A stretch of 64,000 bases of DNA from Gentiana macrophylla. Taxonomy: Eukaryota > Streptophyta > Magnoliopsida > Gentianales > Gentianaceae. Position numbers and translations under genes: made by a program. Position 1 is the first letter of the stretch. Each line of letters opens with the position of its first letter. Location: the NCBI GenBank assembly GCA_026214975.1, contig CM047808.1, forward strand, positions 5,445,262 through 5,509,261. The letters run 5' to 3'. This document shows, piece after piece, positions 32,922-43,656 of this stretch. Under the pieces are notes generated by a model. The model saw nothing but the letters and a program-made list of their open reading frames with translations, made no database searches and had not been told where the DNA came from.

Positions 32922-34671
32922 ATGCAAACACGAAGTAAACAAGGACAGTTAATTTTTGAGCCTGAGCTTGAACGAGACGTAGTTCGAGTAAACCGTAAAC
33001 GAAAAGTTCCCGAGCCCGTTCCGACTCCCGAAGAGGAAATCGAAGAGAGTTCGAGCGAAAGCTCTTCTGAAGATAATTTCTTATCCAACCTCTTCTTTGA
33101 GGAAGAAATTACTACCTCAATGGCTCAAGCCAACCGTACCCTGGCAGACTATGCCACTCCCGGTGATGTTAACATTCGTTCCGCTGTAGTCATCCCTACC
33201 GATACAGCCCCGTTTGAGATAAGGCCAGCCCTCATCCAGATGGTGCAACATGCATCAACTTTCTATGGGTATCAATCTGAGAACCCCTACACGCATCTTT
33301 ATGTATTTCTGGGTATATGCGATACTACTCGCATTAAGGATGTCAGTCAAGACATCATTAAGCTGAAACTATTTCCATTTTCACTCCGTGGAGAAGCAAT
33401 GGAATGGTTTAAATCTCTCCCTTCTGAATCTATCCAAACTTGGGCCCAGCTTGAAAGTCAATTTTTAGCTCAGTACTTTCCTCCGTCTAAGACAGCTCAA
33501 TGTCTTAACGAAATCTCAAACTTTCATCAACTGAGTGATGAGTCCTTCTTTGAAGCATGGAAGCGTTTCAAGATTCTGTTAAACAAGTGCCCCCATCATG
33601 GAATGGATTTGCAGAGGAAGGTCCATACTTTCTTCAGTGGGCTGAATGAGTCCACTAAAGGGATGGTCAACTCCTCATCTGGAGGAGTCTTCTTGAAGAA
33701 AACCCCACAGCAAGGGTGGGAGTTATTTGAAGATATAGCTAGGTACAACTATGCACCCACGTATCAATCACCAACGGTCCCTGCTGTACCCAAAATCGAA
33801 GAAGTCAACAACCGTAATCATGGTCAAATGATTGCACCACACAAGCTCAACTTTCTGCTTTGACCATGACTAAAATTCAAAATCAGTCCTCTCCCCAACT
33901 GAATGCACAAGTATTCTCTTGCGATAATCACTATCGATCGGTCACATCAAGAACCACCGCCGAGTACACTCCTACCCCGGTTTTCAAGTCAATCTTTGCT
34001 CAACAAACAAGGCGGTATGATTAGAATCAAGATTATACCTGTGGACTTAGGGTCACATTTCTACAACATGCCCCTTGAATGTTTGAAATGAGAGATACAA
34101 TTCTTCCGCCAAAGAAACCGAGATTTTCGAACTGTAATAGAAATTATGTTCGTAATCGTGGTTCGACCAAAACCGCACTCGAATTCGGGCTACAATCAAA
34201 ATTGGGGCGAATACTACTCGCAATACCTACTACCAGCATCCCAACTCGAGTCAAAGTTCAAATTCTCAACCAAAAACGAATCCAACCTGGCCCGCTAATC
34301 AAAACTCACAGCAGAGCCGCCCTGATCAGGACTCCTCGGGCTCTCAGAACCCTCAAGGGTCTTCAACTTATGGTGCCACCCCTACAAGAGCAGAGTATGA
34401 AGAGCAACAGAGGACGATGAAGAACTTAGAAAGACAGTTAGGACAGATTGTTGAACAATTAGCCGCCAGACCCCAAGGTCAGCTACCTAGTTTTACAGAA
34501 AAGAATCCTAAAAGTGGGCATGCAGCCCAAGCTGAAGCAAGAACAAACCACTGTTCCGAGCTCGCACCCATTACTTCCTATGGACAAGAGGAGTCCAATG
34601 CTATGAATTTGAGATCCGGTACACAATTGCAACAACACCCTAGTTATAGACAGAACCAGGGAAACGAGTAA
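32922..34671 (+). pseudogene. Athila gag polyprotein, frame-broken
   Basis: Starts at ATG 32922, about 410 bp past the LTR. Residues 1-60 are basic then acidic (KRKVPEPVPTPEEEIEESSS). The retrotransposon gag domain spans about residues 100-260: PYTHLYVFLGICDTTRIKDV, LFPFSLRGEAMEWFKSLPSE, SQFLAQYFPPSKTA and ISNFHQLSDESFFEAWKRFK. The frame stops at 33861-33863 and continues in other frames: an N/S/Q-rich linker to about 34380, then a segment to 34671 (RQLGQIVEQLAARPQGQLPS) typical of the gag-protease linker. At least two indels break it, so no full gag is made without repair. Confidence 0.85.
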
Positions 34672-34772
34672 ACCCTCCTACCCCTGATTCGGTAGGAGGG
34701 GAAGAATCGAAGTCCCCTGACCTGGATGAAGAGAAAAAAGAAAGTGAGATCGAAGCTGGTGAGGGATCTCGG

Positions 34773-35553
34773 GTGATTGAAAACCAAATTAATGAACCTG
34801 AGAAAGTCACTCAGGCAGAGGACCCCCGGACGAGTGAAAAGACTGAAAAAGTGGTGAGGTGGAAAGATCTTGAGGACAAAGCTATACGAGCTTCCTCCAC
34901 CAGGAAAGTCTTCTCCGAAGAAGAACTTAATAAACTCCCATTCCCACCAAGGAAGCACAACATTTCTTTATCTGAAGACAAGAAGTACGACAAAGTACTC
35001 AACCTACTAAGAAACACTCAAGTAAATTTGCCTTTATCCGAAGTATTGGTTGAAATGCCTAAATACGCCAAGTTTGTGAAGGATGTTGTTTCGTCGAAGA
35101 AGAAATTGGGTGAAATGGAGAAAAGATTGGGAGAAGAACGCTCCGCTATTGCCGACGGAGGAATTCTGGTGCGCAGCGATCCCGAAAATTTGTCTTAACT
35201 CAAAAATCAAGGATTTAAGCTTCCCAAATTCTCTGTGTGATTTAGGAGCATCCATTAGTTTGATGTCTCTATCTGTCTGCAAGAGGCTACACCTTGACCA
35301 TCTATTGGAACCTACCCCCATAAGTATCCAGCTTGCAGATAGATCTTTCAAGAGAGCCGACGGAGTGCTTCGAGACCTTCTGGTCCAAGTAGACAGATTT
35401 ACATTTCCTGTGGATTGGTATGTCTTAGACACTAAAGAAGAAGATACCCCCCTCCTCCTAGGACGACCTTTCCTATCTACTGCTAGAGCCACTATAGATT
35501 GCGATGCAGGATTTGTCACCTCACGTGTTGGAGATGAGGAAATACGCTACTGA
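34773..35553 (+). pseudogene. Athila aspartic protease region
   Basis: Frames 34773-35198 and 35083-35553 overlap at a frameshift. Blocks NKLPFPPRK and PLSEVLVEMPKYAKFVKDVV lead into the retropepsin: the catalytic triplet reads CDLGASISLMS (family D[LT]GA), followed by VDRFTFPVDWYVLD and the flap-to-end block TPLLLGRPFLSTARATIDC. It cleaves gag-pol in active elements. The frameshift before DLGAS inactivates it as one chain. Confidence 0.85.
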
Positions 35554-35687
35554 TGTAGTTAAAGCCCTTAGATCACCTTCCTCGAAAACCCTCTCGGTTT
35601 TGTGCTTGAAACGTCGATGATTTCACGAGACTATACCTGGACGAGCTAGAGGTCGCCTATTGAGAAGAGCTTGCTGAAGAGGACCCA

Positions 35688-36971
35688 GTGCTCTCTGAAA
35701 GAACTCTTTCCCCCTCAGAAGAAGTCGACTTGCTTGAGGCAAGAGTTTTTGACCCTCTCACTAAGGAAGATCTAAAACAAGGAGAGGCCAAGACCAGCTT
35801 AGAGGAACCGCCTGAGGACCTTGTTCTAAAACCGCTACCCCAGCATTTGAAGTATATCTTCTTGAGAGAAGGTGAGCGCTTACCTCTGATTATCTCATCT
35901 AAACTATCAGCGGAAGAAGAAGCTGAATTAATTGATGTTCTAAAGAAAAATGCGAGAGCTTTCAGTTGGCAGATAGGTGATATAAGAGGAATCTCACCAG
36001 ACATCTGTATGCATAAGATAAGTACTGAAGAAGGTGCAAAGCGTATAAGACAACCACAGAGACGTTTAAACCCACACATGCAGGAAGTAGTAAAGAAAGA
36101 GATCATTAAGCTGTTGGATATGGGGATTATTTATGCGATAGCTGATAGCGATTGGGTTTCCCCCACTCAGGTAGTACCTAAAAAGGGAGGTATTACAATC
36201 GAAAAGAATGACAAAGGTGAAGAGGTAGCTGTCAGATTAGTCACTGGGTACAGAGTCTGTATAGACTATAGGAAGCTAAACGAGGTAACCTTAAAAGACC
36301 ATTTCCCTCTCCCGTTTATAGACCAAATGTTGGAACGTTTGGCGGGGCATGAATTCTACTGTTTTCTGGATGGTTATTCAGAGTTATTTCCAAATCCCTA
36401 TTGACCCGTAAGATCAAGAGAAAACAACCTTCACTCGCCTTTATGGTACTTTCGCCATATGGCGAATGCCCTTTGACTTTGTAATGCGCGCACGGCTACA
36501 TTTCAAAGATGTATGTTGGCTATCTTTGATGGACTTGTAGAGAAGTGCATGGAGGTGTTCATGGACGACTTCTCGGTGTTTGGCACATCATTTACGGACT
36601 GTCTTAAAAATCTAGATGAAGTACTGCACAGGTGTGTGGAGAAGAACTTGATTCTCAACTGGGAAAAGTGCCATCTTATGGTGACCGAAGGGATTGTTTT
36701 AGGTCACAAGATTTCCGCTAAAGGCATAGAGGTTGATAAAGCTAAGGTAGAAACTATTGAAAAGATGAATTACCCCAGAAACACAAAGGAAGTAAGAAGT
36801 TTCCTTGGTCATGTGGGTTTCTACAGGAGATTTATAAAAGATTTTTCAAAAATATCGAAACCTTTATCAACTTTATCAAAGATGACGCTCACCTTCAATT
36901 TCGATAATGACCGTCAAGTTGCCTTCAAAGAGCTTAAACAAATGCGTTTGACCTCTCGCTCCCTATCCTGA
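35688..36971 (+). pseudogene. Athila reverse transcriptase
   Basis: The frame at 35688-36404 covers RT N-terminal blocks: DMGIIYAIADSDWVSPTQVV, PKKGG, RVCIDYRKLNEVTLKDHFPL, LERLAGHEFYCFLDGYS. A frameshift and stop near 36400 destroy the next block (the expected gly-rich PFGLCNAPATF region is scrambled between 36410 and 36510). The second part at 36513-36971 has the catalytic FMDDFSVFG, then HLMVTEGIVLGHKISAKGIE and RSFLGHVGFYRRFIKDFSK. All core residues can be traced but not in one frame. Confidence 0.9.
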
Positions 36972-37002
36972 TCTCCCGGATTGGAACATTCCATTCGAAC
37001 TG

Positions 37003-37380
37003 ATGTGTGATGCCTCCAACTACGCTGTTGGTGCTGTATTAGGACAAAGGATTAATGGAAAATTCCAACCTATTTCGTACGCGAGTCATACCTTGAATCC
37101 AGCCCAAGCAAACTACACCACTACGGAAAAGGAACTGTTAGCGGTTGTGTTTTCCATGGATAAGTTCCGCAGCTATTTGCTTGGTGCCAAGGTAATTGTA
37201 TGGACTGATCATGCAGCATTGCGTTACTTGATGAACAAGAAGGATGCTAAACCAAGACTGCTGAGGTGGATTCTTACACTACAAGAATTCGATGTTCACA
37301 TCAAGGATATAAGGGGTAGTGAGAACACCGTAGCGGACCATATTTCGAGAGTATTACCAGTAGCTGAGGAAGATCCTTTG
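37003..37380 (+). pseudogene. Athila RNase H
   Basis: [16 protein letters not shown] (catalytic D), [20 protein letters not shown] (catalytic E), [12 protein letters not shown] (catalytic D) and [12 protein letters not shown] (the final conserved D) are all intact in one open frame to 37761. It degrades the RNA strand of the RNA:DNA hybrid. The join to RT upstream is frame-shifted near 36970. Confidence 0.9.
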
Positions 37381-38737
37381 GACATTGATCTTTATTATCC
37401 CTTCGAGAGCGTCATGAATATGGATGTCCATACCCCCGACCCCCCTTGGTATGCTTCGATTGTCAATTACCTTCATTCTAGCTATTTGAATCCCGAATTT
37501 TCTTACCAGGAGAAGAAAAAATTCTTCTCTGATCTGAAGTACTATGTCTGGGAAGAACCATATCTATTCAAGATCTGCAAGGATGGGTTACTCCGCCGGT
37601 GTGTACCTGAATGCGAGCAACGGGATATTATTGAGCAATGTCATAGTGGCCCCACTGGTGGCCATTTCAATCCATGGAAGACCGTTGCCAAAATCTTTCA
37701 ATGTGGTTTCTACTCGCCCAAGATTTTTAAAGATCTCAAGCTTTCGCAAAAGCTGCGATAGGTGCCAGAGAACCGGTACTTTGACCAGGCGGTATGATAT
37801 GCCGCTTCAACCCATATTGGAATGTGAAGTGTTCGACGTATGGGGCATAGACTTTATGGGACCATTCCCATCTTCATGCGGAAATAAATACATTCTGGTC
37901 TGTGTAGACTATGTATCTAAGTGGGTAGAAGCTGTCGCAACTCCACTAAATGATCATAAAACGGTCATGAAATTCCTGAAGAGAAACATTTTCACGAGGT
38001 TTGGCTGCCTTGTAGCTCGATCGGCGATGATGAAGGTTCGCACTTCATTAATAAACCCTGGACGACTGTTAGCTAAGTATGGTGTTAAGCATAAGAGTGG
38101 CACACCATATCACCCTATGACCAGTGGGCAAGTTGAGCGTAGTAATCAGAGTATAAAGAAAATCCTCGAGAAAACAGTCAACTCTCATCGAAAGGATTGG
38201 AGTCTGAAGCTGGATGATGTACTGTGGGCTTACCGGACCGCATACAAGAACCCTATGGGTACATCGCCATACCAAATGGTTTATGGAAAGCCCTGTCATT
38301 TGCCTGTAGAATTAGAACATAGAGCTTATTGGGCAACTAAGTTCCTGAACTTCGACTCCCAAGCTTGTGGAGATCATAGGCTCCAGCAGCTGAATGAATT
38401 AGACGAGTTCAGGCTCCAAGCTTATGAGAGTTCACGGATCAGCAAGGAAAGGATGAAATTCCTTCATGACAAAAAGATCAAGAAAAGGGAGTTTCATGCA
38501 GGCGAGCTGGTACTGTTATACAATATCAGGCTGCATCTTTTCCCGGGAAAGCTAAGGACATGTTGGTCCGGTCCATTTGAGGTCCTGTCTGTTTTCCCTA
38601 GCGGCGTTTTAGAACTAAGGGGGATTGGTGATCAGCCTTTCAAGGTCAATGGTCAACGATGCAAACACTACATTGGCCAACCGAAGGAATCACCCGAGGT
38701 AGTTAAATTCCTTGATTTGTTAAGTTGTATCACTTGA
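37381..38737 (+). pseudogene. Athila integrase
   Basis: The H2C2 zinc region spans the overlap of two frames ([19 protein letters not shown]). The core has [20 protein letters not shown] (first catalytic D); the second catalytic D lies near 38024 in a shifted frame ([11 protein letters not shown]); [20 protein letters not shown] carries the E. The C-terminal end has [20 protein letters not shown], a chromatin-binding-like tail without a chromodomain. Two small frameshifts (about 37750 and 37990-38050) break it. It ends with a stop at 38737. Confidence 0.88.
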
Positions 38738-39189
38738 GAGTCGATGATCGCGATGAGTTCTCCCTCGACCTATTCTCTCGATGATAGTCTTGAATCACCA
38801 AATGAAGTTTTTGCGGAAGTCGGGACATGGAACAATATTGGAAGGAAGTGGATTTGAAGAAGCATAAAGTACGGAAGAGATCCCCAGTCAGACAGAAGAT
38901 CAAGCAGGCCTGGGAAAAATGGTTGGGTCGAGTCCCGAGTCTGCACTGCTGCTTTTGTAGTCCTAATTTTGTTGCTGAGATGACCGGCAATAAGCCAAAG
39001 TGGCCCGACCCGGGTTAGACCTGAATTGAATGTCGAGCTAACGACATAAACCAAGAGCGCCACTAGGGGGCATCCTAGATATCCAATCTTGTTTCAGTTT
39101 TTCCTTAGTTTCTTTTTGCTTTCGTATGTTGTTTTTAGTTAGTTTTACTAAGTTTTTATGTTTCCATCTGTCAGTAGTGCTTTCTAGTT
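38738..39189 (+). other. Athila spacer after pol
   Basis: Basic residues dominate a short frame at 38827-39018 (KKHKVRKRSPVRQKIKQAWE), perhaps a decayed remnant of the pol tail or a downstream ORF. Nothing further recognised. Confidence 0.4.
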
Positions 39190-39594
39190 ATGGATCTTTA
39201 CGGAGTTCGCCCTGAGGAGTTTCCACTCATTAGTCGGATCCCGCTGATCACAGTAGATGATGGACCAGGAGGCACTATAATTCTTCATGTAGATTTTGAT
39301 ATTAGTACTCAGGTTAAGACCATCACGTACGTTATCATTGTTCCACCGTGTTCGGGAGGCAGCGATTTCACGACTGAGGAGTTGCAGGGGGCCATAAGAC
39401 GTCCGTACAAGATACTTAATGATCCTATGCTGACGGATTTGGCACTGGTGCTGCGGGCTGAGCATTTTAGAGGTGCTGAGGTAGCTGGTGAGGATTGGTG
39501 TTTGCAGGATGAGTACGATTTTCCTCCGGCTATCGACATGCTTCGACGTCTCATTCGCATAGTGGACTGGGACGAGATCTACGCAGACCAGTGA
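39190..39594 (+). CDS. Hypothetical 134-residue ORF in the Athila spacer
   Basis: ATG 39190 to TGA 39594, uninterrupted while gag and pol are broken. It is acidic, without cysteine clusters or a membrane segment; it starts MDLYGVRPEEFPLISRIPL and ends in a DMLRRLIRIVDWDEIYADQ tail. I recognise no domain. It could be an accessory protein of this lineage or a chance frame; its intactness next to broken pol argues for the former only weakly given the short age of the element. Confidence 0.45.
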   Translation: MDLYGVRPEEFPLISRIPLITVDDGPGGTIILHVDFDISTQVKTITYVIIVPPCSGGSDFTTEELQGAIRRPYKILNDPMLTDLALVLRAEHFRGAEVAGEDWCLQDEYDFPPAIDMLRRLIRIVDWDEIYADQ

Positions 39595-39799
39595 CCTCTT
39601 AGTTAGTTTTATCTCCGTCGAGCCCCGACGTAAATGAAAGCGCTGGGTGGGAGGCAACCCACCGTCTCTTATCTATTTTTGTTTTGATTGTACTTCGTTG
39701 ATTTATAGTTGTATTTTTTTTAAAAGTCTCAATTAAGTTAATAAGAAAATGCACATTTGAATTTGAATTGTATGGAATTTTATGATTTTTGCATTTAAG

Positions 39800-40020
39800 C
39801 CTTCTTGGACGCCCGTCCATCAGCATGGACGCCCGTCCGGCATGACCAAACTTTAGACGAACGTCCACTAGGCTTGGACGCTCGTCTGATAATTTCCCTC
39901 CAATCCTGTATCTGATTTCAAATCTCGGACGAGCGTCTACTAAACTGGACGCCCGTCCAGTTCATCAGATTTCCCAGTGGATGCCCGTCTGCTGAGTTGG
40001 ACGAGCGTCCAACATCTGTC
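39800..40020. promoter_or_regulatory. GGACGNNCGTCC motif cluster upstream of ORF3
   Basis: At least nine GGACG/CGTCC-type sites (GGACGCCCGTCC twice within 20 bp near 39808 and 39828, then GGACGCTCGTCT, GGACGAGCGTCT, GGACGCCCGTCC, GGACGAGCGTCC). A TATA-like ACATATACT follows at about 40022 and ORF3 opens 570 bp further on, so this may be an internal promoter. Confidence 0.45.
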
Positions 40021-41274
40021 TACATATACTCCTTCTTCGAGTGAACCCTCACTTTTCAGATTTTCCAAAAGCGAAAACCGGTCGCTTTACCTCCTTTTGC
40101 CCTAAAATCATCAATTCTAAACCTTTTTCAGCGATTCAAAGTGCTACAGGCCGTTTTTCACCCCCTCTCTTTGATTCTCACACCCAAATCCTCCAACACA
40201 CAGTATTTTTGGAGAATCAGGCCCCATTCACGTCCGAATTTTCAGAGGAAAAATTCAATTTTGGAGCCTATTTTGGTGTTGTTTGGATTGATTTTCAACT
40301 CGATCAGCATCTACTCATCTCACTCGGTAAGTTAGTAACAACTTTTCTCGATTTTGTTCACATTTTTCTGAGTTCGATCTTTGGGTCGGCTCGTTCACTT
40401 GAATGTCATCTTATTTGTTTTCTTTCTTTCGTTTTTTGATTCTTGGCTCTTGTTGGTTGATGCGGTGGATGGTAAATGGGTTGTTTGGTAACGATTGTGG
40501 TTGTGGTTCGGTTGCTTTGAAATCCCGCTGTGGATGTTACACGGGTAACGTGCTGTGAATGGGTTGCTTTGGCTTAATCTAGGCTTGAATATGGTTCATA
40601 AGAAAGCAGTTGTGAAACGGCATGGTAAGGAAGTGGCCCGGGAGGCGGGGAAGAAGAGGAAAGAGTTTGATCCTACCGCGGTTGATCCTAACCGAGGTGT
40701 AAGTATTCGGGAGCAACCCCCTAGAGCCACCCAAACTAGGGCAACCTTGCGAGATGAGCCTAGTTCAGATTCTGAAACGGATGAGGATGTGCCATTAGCA
40801 CGAATGCCTAGGGTTTCCCGAGGAGGAGGATCGTCTAGGGCTGCGGAGACGGTAGAAGCGACTTTTGAGGAGGAACGTGTTGTCCCTAGGACTGCCCCAC
40901 CTAGGAAGAAGTCTAAAACCATCCCTCCCATGCCAATGCCTCGTCGATTCATAAACCCTGTGGCCCATGAGGTTTTTACTAAGCATTATTTTTCACGGAA
41001 TATGTTGGTTGAGAGGGTGCTTTTGGAGGCGAATGTCGATCCGGGTTCGTTAAGTTGCTCAAGGTCCGGAAATGGGAAGCTTTAATAACAATCCCGACTA
41101 CCCCAGTCAATAGCTCCCTAGTTAGGGAATTTTACGCAAATTGTTCGGAGACCGACTTAGGGACTGAGATGGTCATGGTTCGATGGGTAGAAGTTCCCTT
41201 TACACCGGAGGTGATTAATCAGAAGTACAACTTAGCGGCCTTTGATGGAAGGGATCACTACAAAAAAACAGCAG

Positions 41275-41770
41275 TTTTGCGACGGAATATTACCGTCGCA
41301 AACAAAGTTATTCCGTCGCAAACCCTAGTTTTGCGGCGGATTTGCGACGATTTTTCTTTGTCGCATTTTTTTAGTCGCAAAACCCGCTTTTGCGACGGGT
41401 TATCCGTCGCAAATTGTTTGCGACGGCTTTTGGCGACGGATAATAACGTATTTTATTTTATTTTTAATTATAATTTCCGTCGCAAAGAAATGTATAGTCC
41501 GTCGCAAATAACAAATAGCGACGGAAATATTCCGTCGCAAACATGTAAAAATGCGTCGCAAAAATGTATAATCCGTCGCAAAAAATGTATAATCCGTCGC
41601 AACTTATTTTTATTAAATAATTTATTTATTTTTAGATCTTTTCATATCCGTCGCAAAATGAGCCTTTTCCGTCGCAAATACCATATTGCGACGGATATAT
41701 TCCGTCGCAAAAATAAAATTAAACAAAATTATGGTCGCTTTGGCAAAGAAATTGCCAAACCACCGCGCAA
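41275..41770. repeat. CACTA-2 left subterminal repeats (CCGTCGCAAA)
   Basis: About 20 copies of TTGCGACGG/CCGTCGCAA in both orientations, presumed TnpA binding sites; the mirror cluster is at 49245-49619. Confidence 0.85.
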
Positions 41771-41959
41771 AAAAGCGCCTTAATTTTCCCGGTAGCATTA
41801 CAATTGCTACCGCTATCAACAACAACAATATAAACGGGAATACGATATCAAAGGGATATGTCAAAAAAATACATCAAAGGGGAAATGTCAAAAATACGTC
41901 AAAGGGATACGATAAGCCAAAATAAATAAAATGTATCAAAACAATGTCACCCAATCGGA

Positions 41960-43470
41960 CCCGTGTACTACCTAAACCCACGCCACCTCCTCCAGTCCAT
42001 GATCGAATGGTCATCTCTCATCTTTGCCACCTCGTACCGGGTTGCATCCTCCGGAGGGATCTTTGCTTAACCATTGGTAATCCACGCCTCCATCTCAGTG
42101 CTAGTCTGTCATCCTGACGCTTTACTCTCTCTAGCTCCTCCAACCTCGCCTGGGTTTCGCATGAGTCTGTCGTCTCTCGCCATCTCCTGGGTGAGACGGG
42201 TGATTATGCCCGGAGAGTATGTCTCGGCGGATGAGTGTCGAGCAAAGCGAGCTGTCGTAGTACATGGAGGCAGCTGACCCCATGCCAAAAACTCTCCCCT
42301 TCTTGTCGTAACCACCAGCGGCTTCGTAATAAAGACGCGACTCGTCGACAGGGGTGTCGTCAGTCGTCTCTGGGCTTTTCGCCTTCGAGGTGAAGACGTC
42401 CCAGCAAAGTATGATATAAATTTGTTAGTAACAATAATTACATGATATATATATAATGTATATATAATATTTAGAATACATAACGTACCATGATTTTCTC
42501 AAACTTCCTCGAGGCGAAGTTGCCCGACTTCTTCTTCTTCGAACTACTCACCGGATCACCGATCGATAGGGCGCCTCTATTGTCCTCCATGGCCTGAGCG
42601 AAATCGATAACGCCGCGTCACTTTATAGCATGTGTCCTGTGGATCTTCCTTCCTCACCGGATCCAAGCTTCTCGGTTTAGCTTCTTTTTCATGAGATGTT
42701 TCTGAACGCCTATTCCGACATAAGATAAACAAGTTAGTACATACATATATATATATATATATAAAACAAGTATTGTTAATTAAATATTGAATAATTGCTT
42801 ACGGGACTCCCAATCCACTCGAATCGACGGAGAATATCCGGGTCATCCAAAGCCGAGCACGGGGTTTGTTTGAGCCCGATACATATAATCGTGGACCTCA
42901 TTGATAGCATACCGCTCAAAAGCTTCCACTAACCAGCGCCGTGGCGTAATCGAAGTCGAAATGACCACGCAACATAGTTATATATATATATGTTATATGT
43001 ATAGTTATAATTATAGTTATATTTATATATAGTTATATTTATATGAACGACGTACCTTAAAATGCGTTCCACCACCTATCCTGCCGCTTCTCTGGTGGCA
43101 TTATGCCACGTGGTGGCAAAAGTGTTGAAGCCGCCGATTATGGCGTTCTTGGCCATTTTCTTGACATAGTTGTCGGTAAACCTGTCATATTGAAAACAAT
43201 AAGTTGTTAATATATTTGGTTAATCAAAATATAAATAAAAATACAAACAAATTAAAGCAAGATATGTATTAACTTACCATTTCCCCTCGGGATCCAAAAC
43301 TGGCAATCCAAGGTCACCATTGACAATGACACCAAAATCCTCCTCGCTCATCTGGTGTATCTCATCATCCAAACTCTTGCTGCATGCAGAGGAGGAAGAC
43401 GCTCGGGGAGGGGAACTACCCTACCGCGTCTACCTCTACCTCTACCTCTACCTCTGCGACATCTATTTGA
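41960..43470 (-). pseudogene. TnpA-like gene of CACTA-2
   Basis: On minus: an arginine/glycine-rich start around 43450-43390, coding from GGTAGAGGTAGAGG; then FTDNYVKKMAKNAIIGGFNT and FATTWHNATREAAG near 43100-43190; RWLVEAFERYAINEVHDYMY followed by RAQTNPVLGFG near 42800-42950; then a charged coiled-coil-like segment near 42060-42310 (RLTQEMARDDRLMRNPGE). The order fits the second gene of plant En/Spm elements, whose product binds the subterminal repeats. A stop within the third block and a stop after REAAG show decay. Exon boundaries are approximate. Confidence 0.5.
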
Positions 43471-43545
43471 CACAGAAAAATGACGTTTATACTAATATAA
43501 ATGCAATTATAATAAAAGGCGTTTATACTAATTAATAATAAATTA
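43275..43545. repeat. Dispersed duplicate of 47580-47745 within CACTA-2
   Basis: Both segments share GGCAATCCAAGGT, the CTACCTCTACC tract, GCGACATCTATTTGACAC, ATGACGTTTATACTAAT and GGCGTTTATACTAATTAATA in the same order. The right copy lacks about 60 bp at its left part. Confidence 0.8.
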
Positions 43546-43656
43546 CAATGTTTAATACATTATTATTCACTATCATGACAAAATAAAATATTTAATACAT
43601 TATTATTCACTATCACTACTAGAATGGAAGAGTTCTTCCTCCTCTTCATCGATGAT

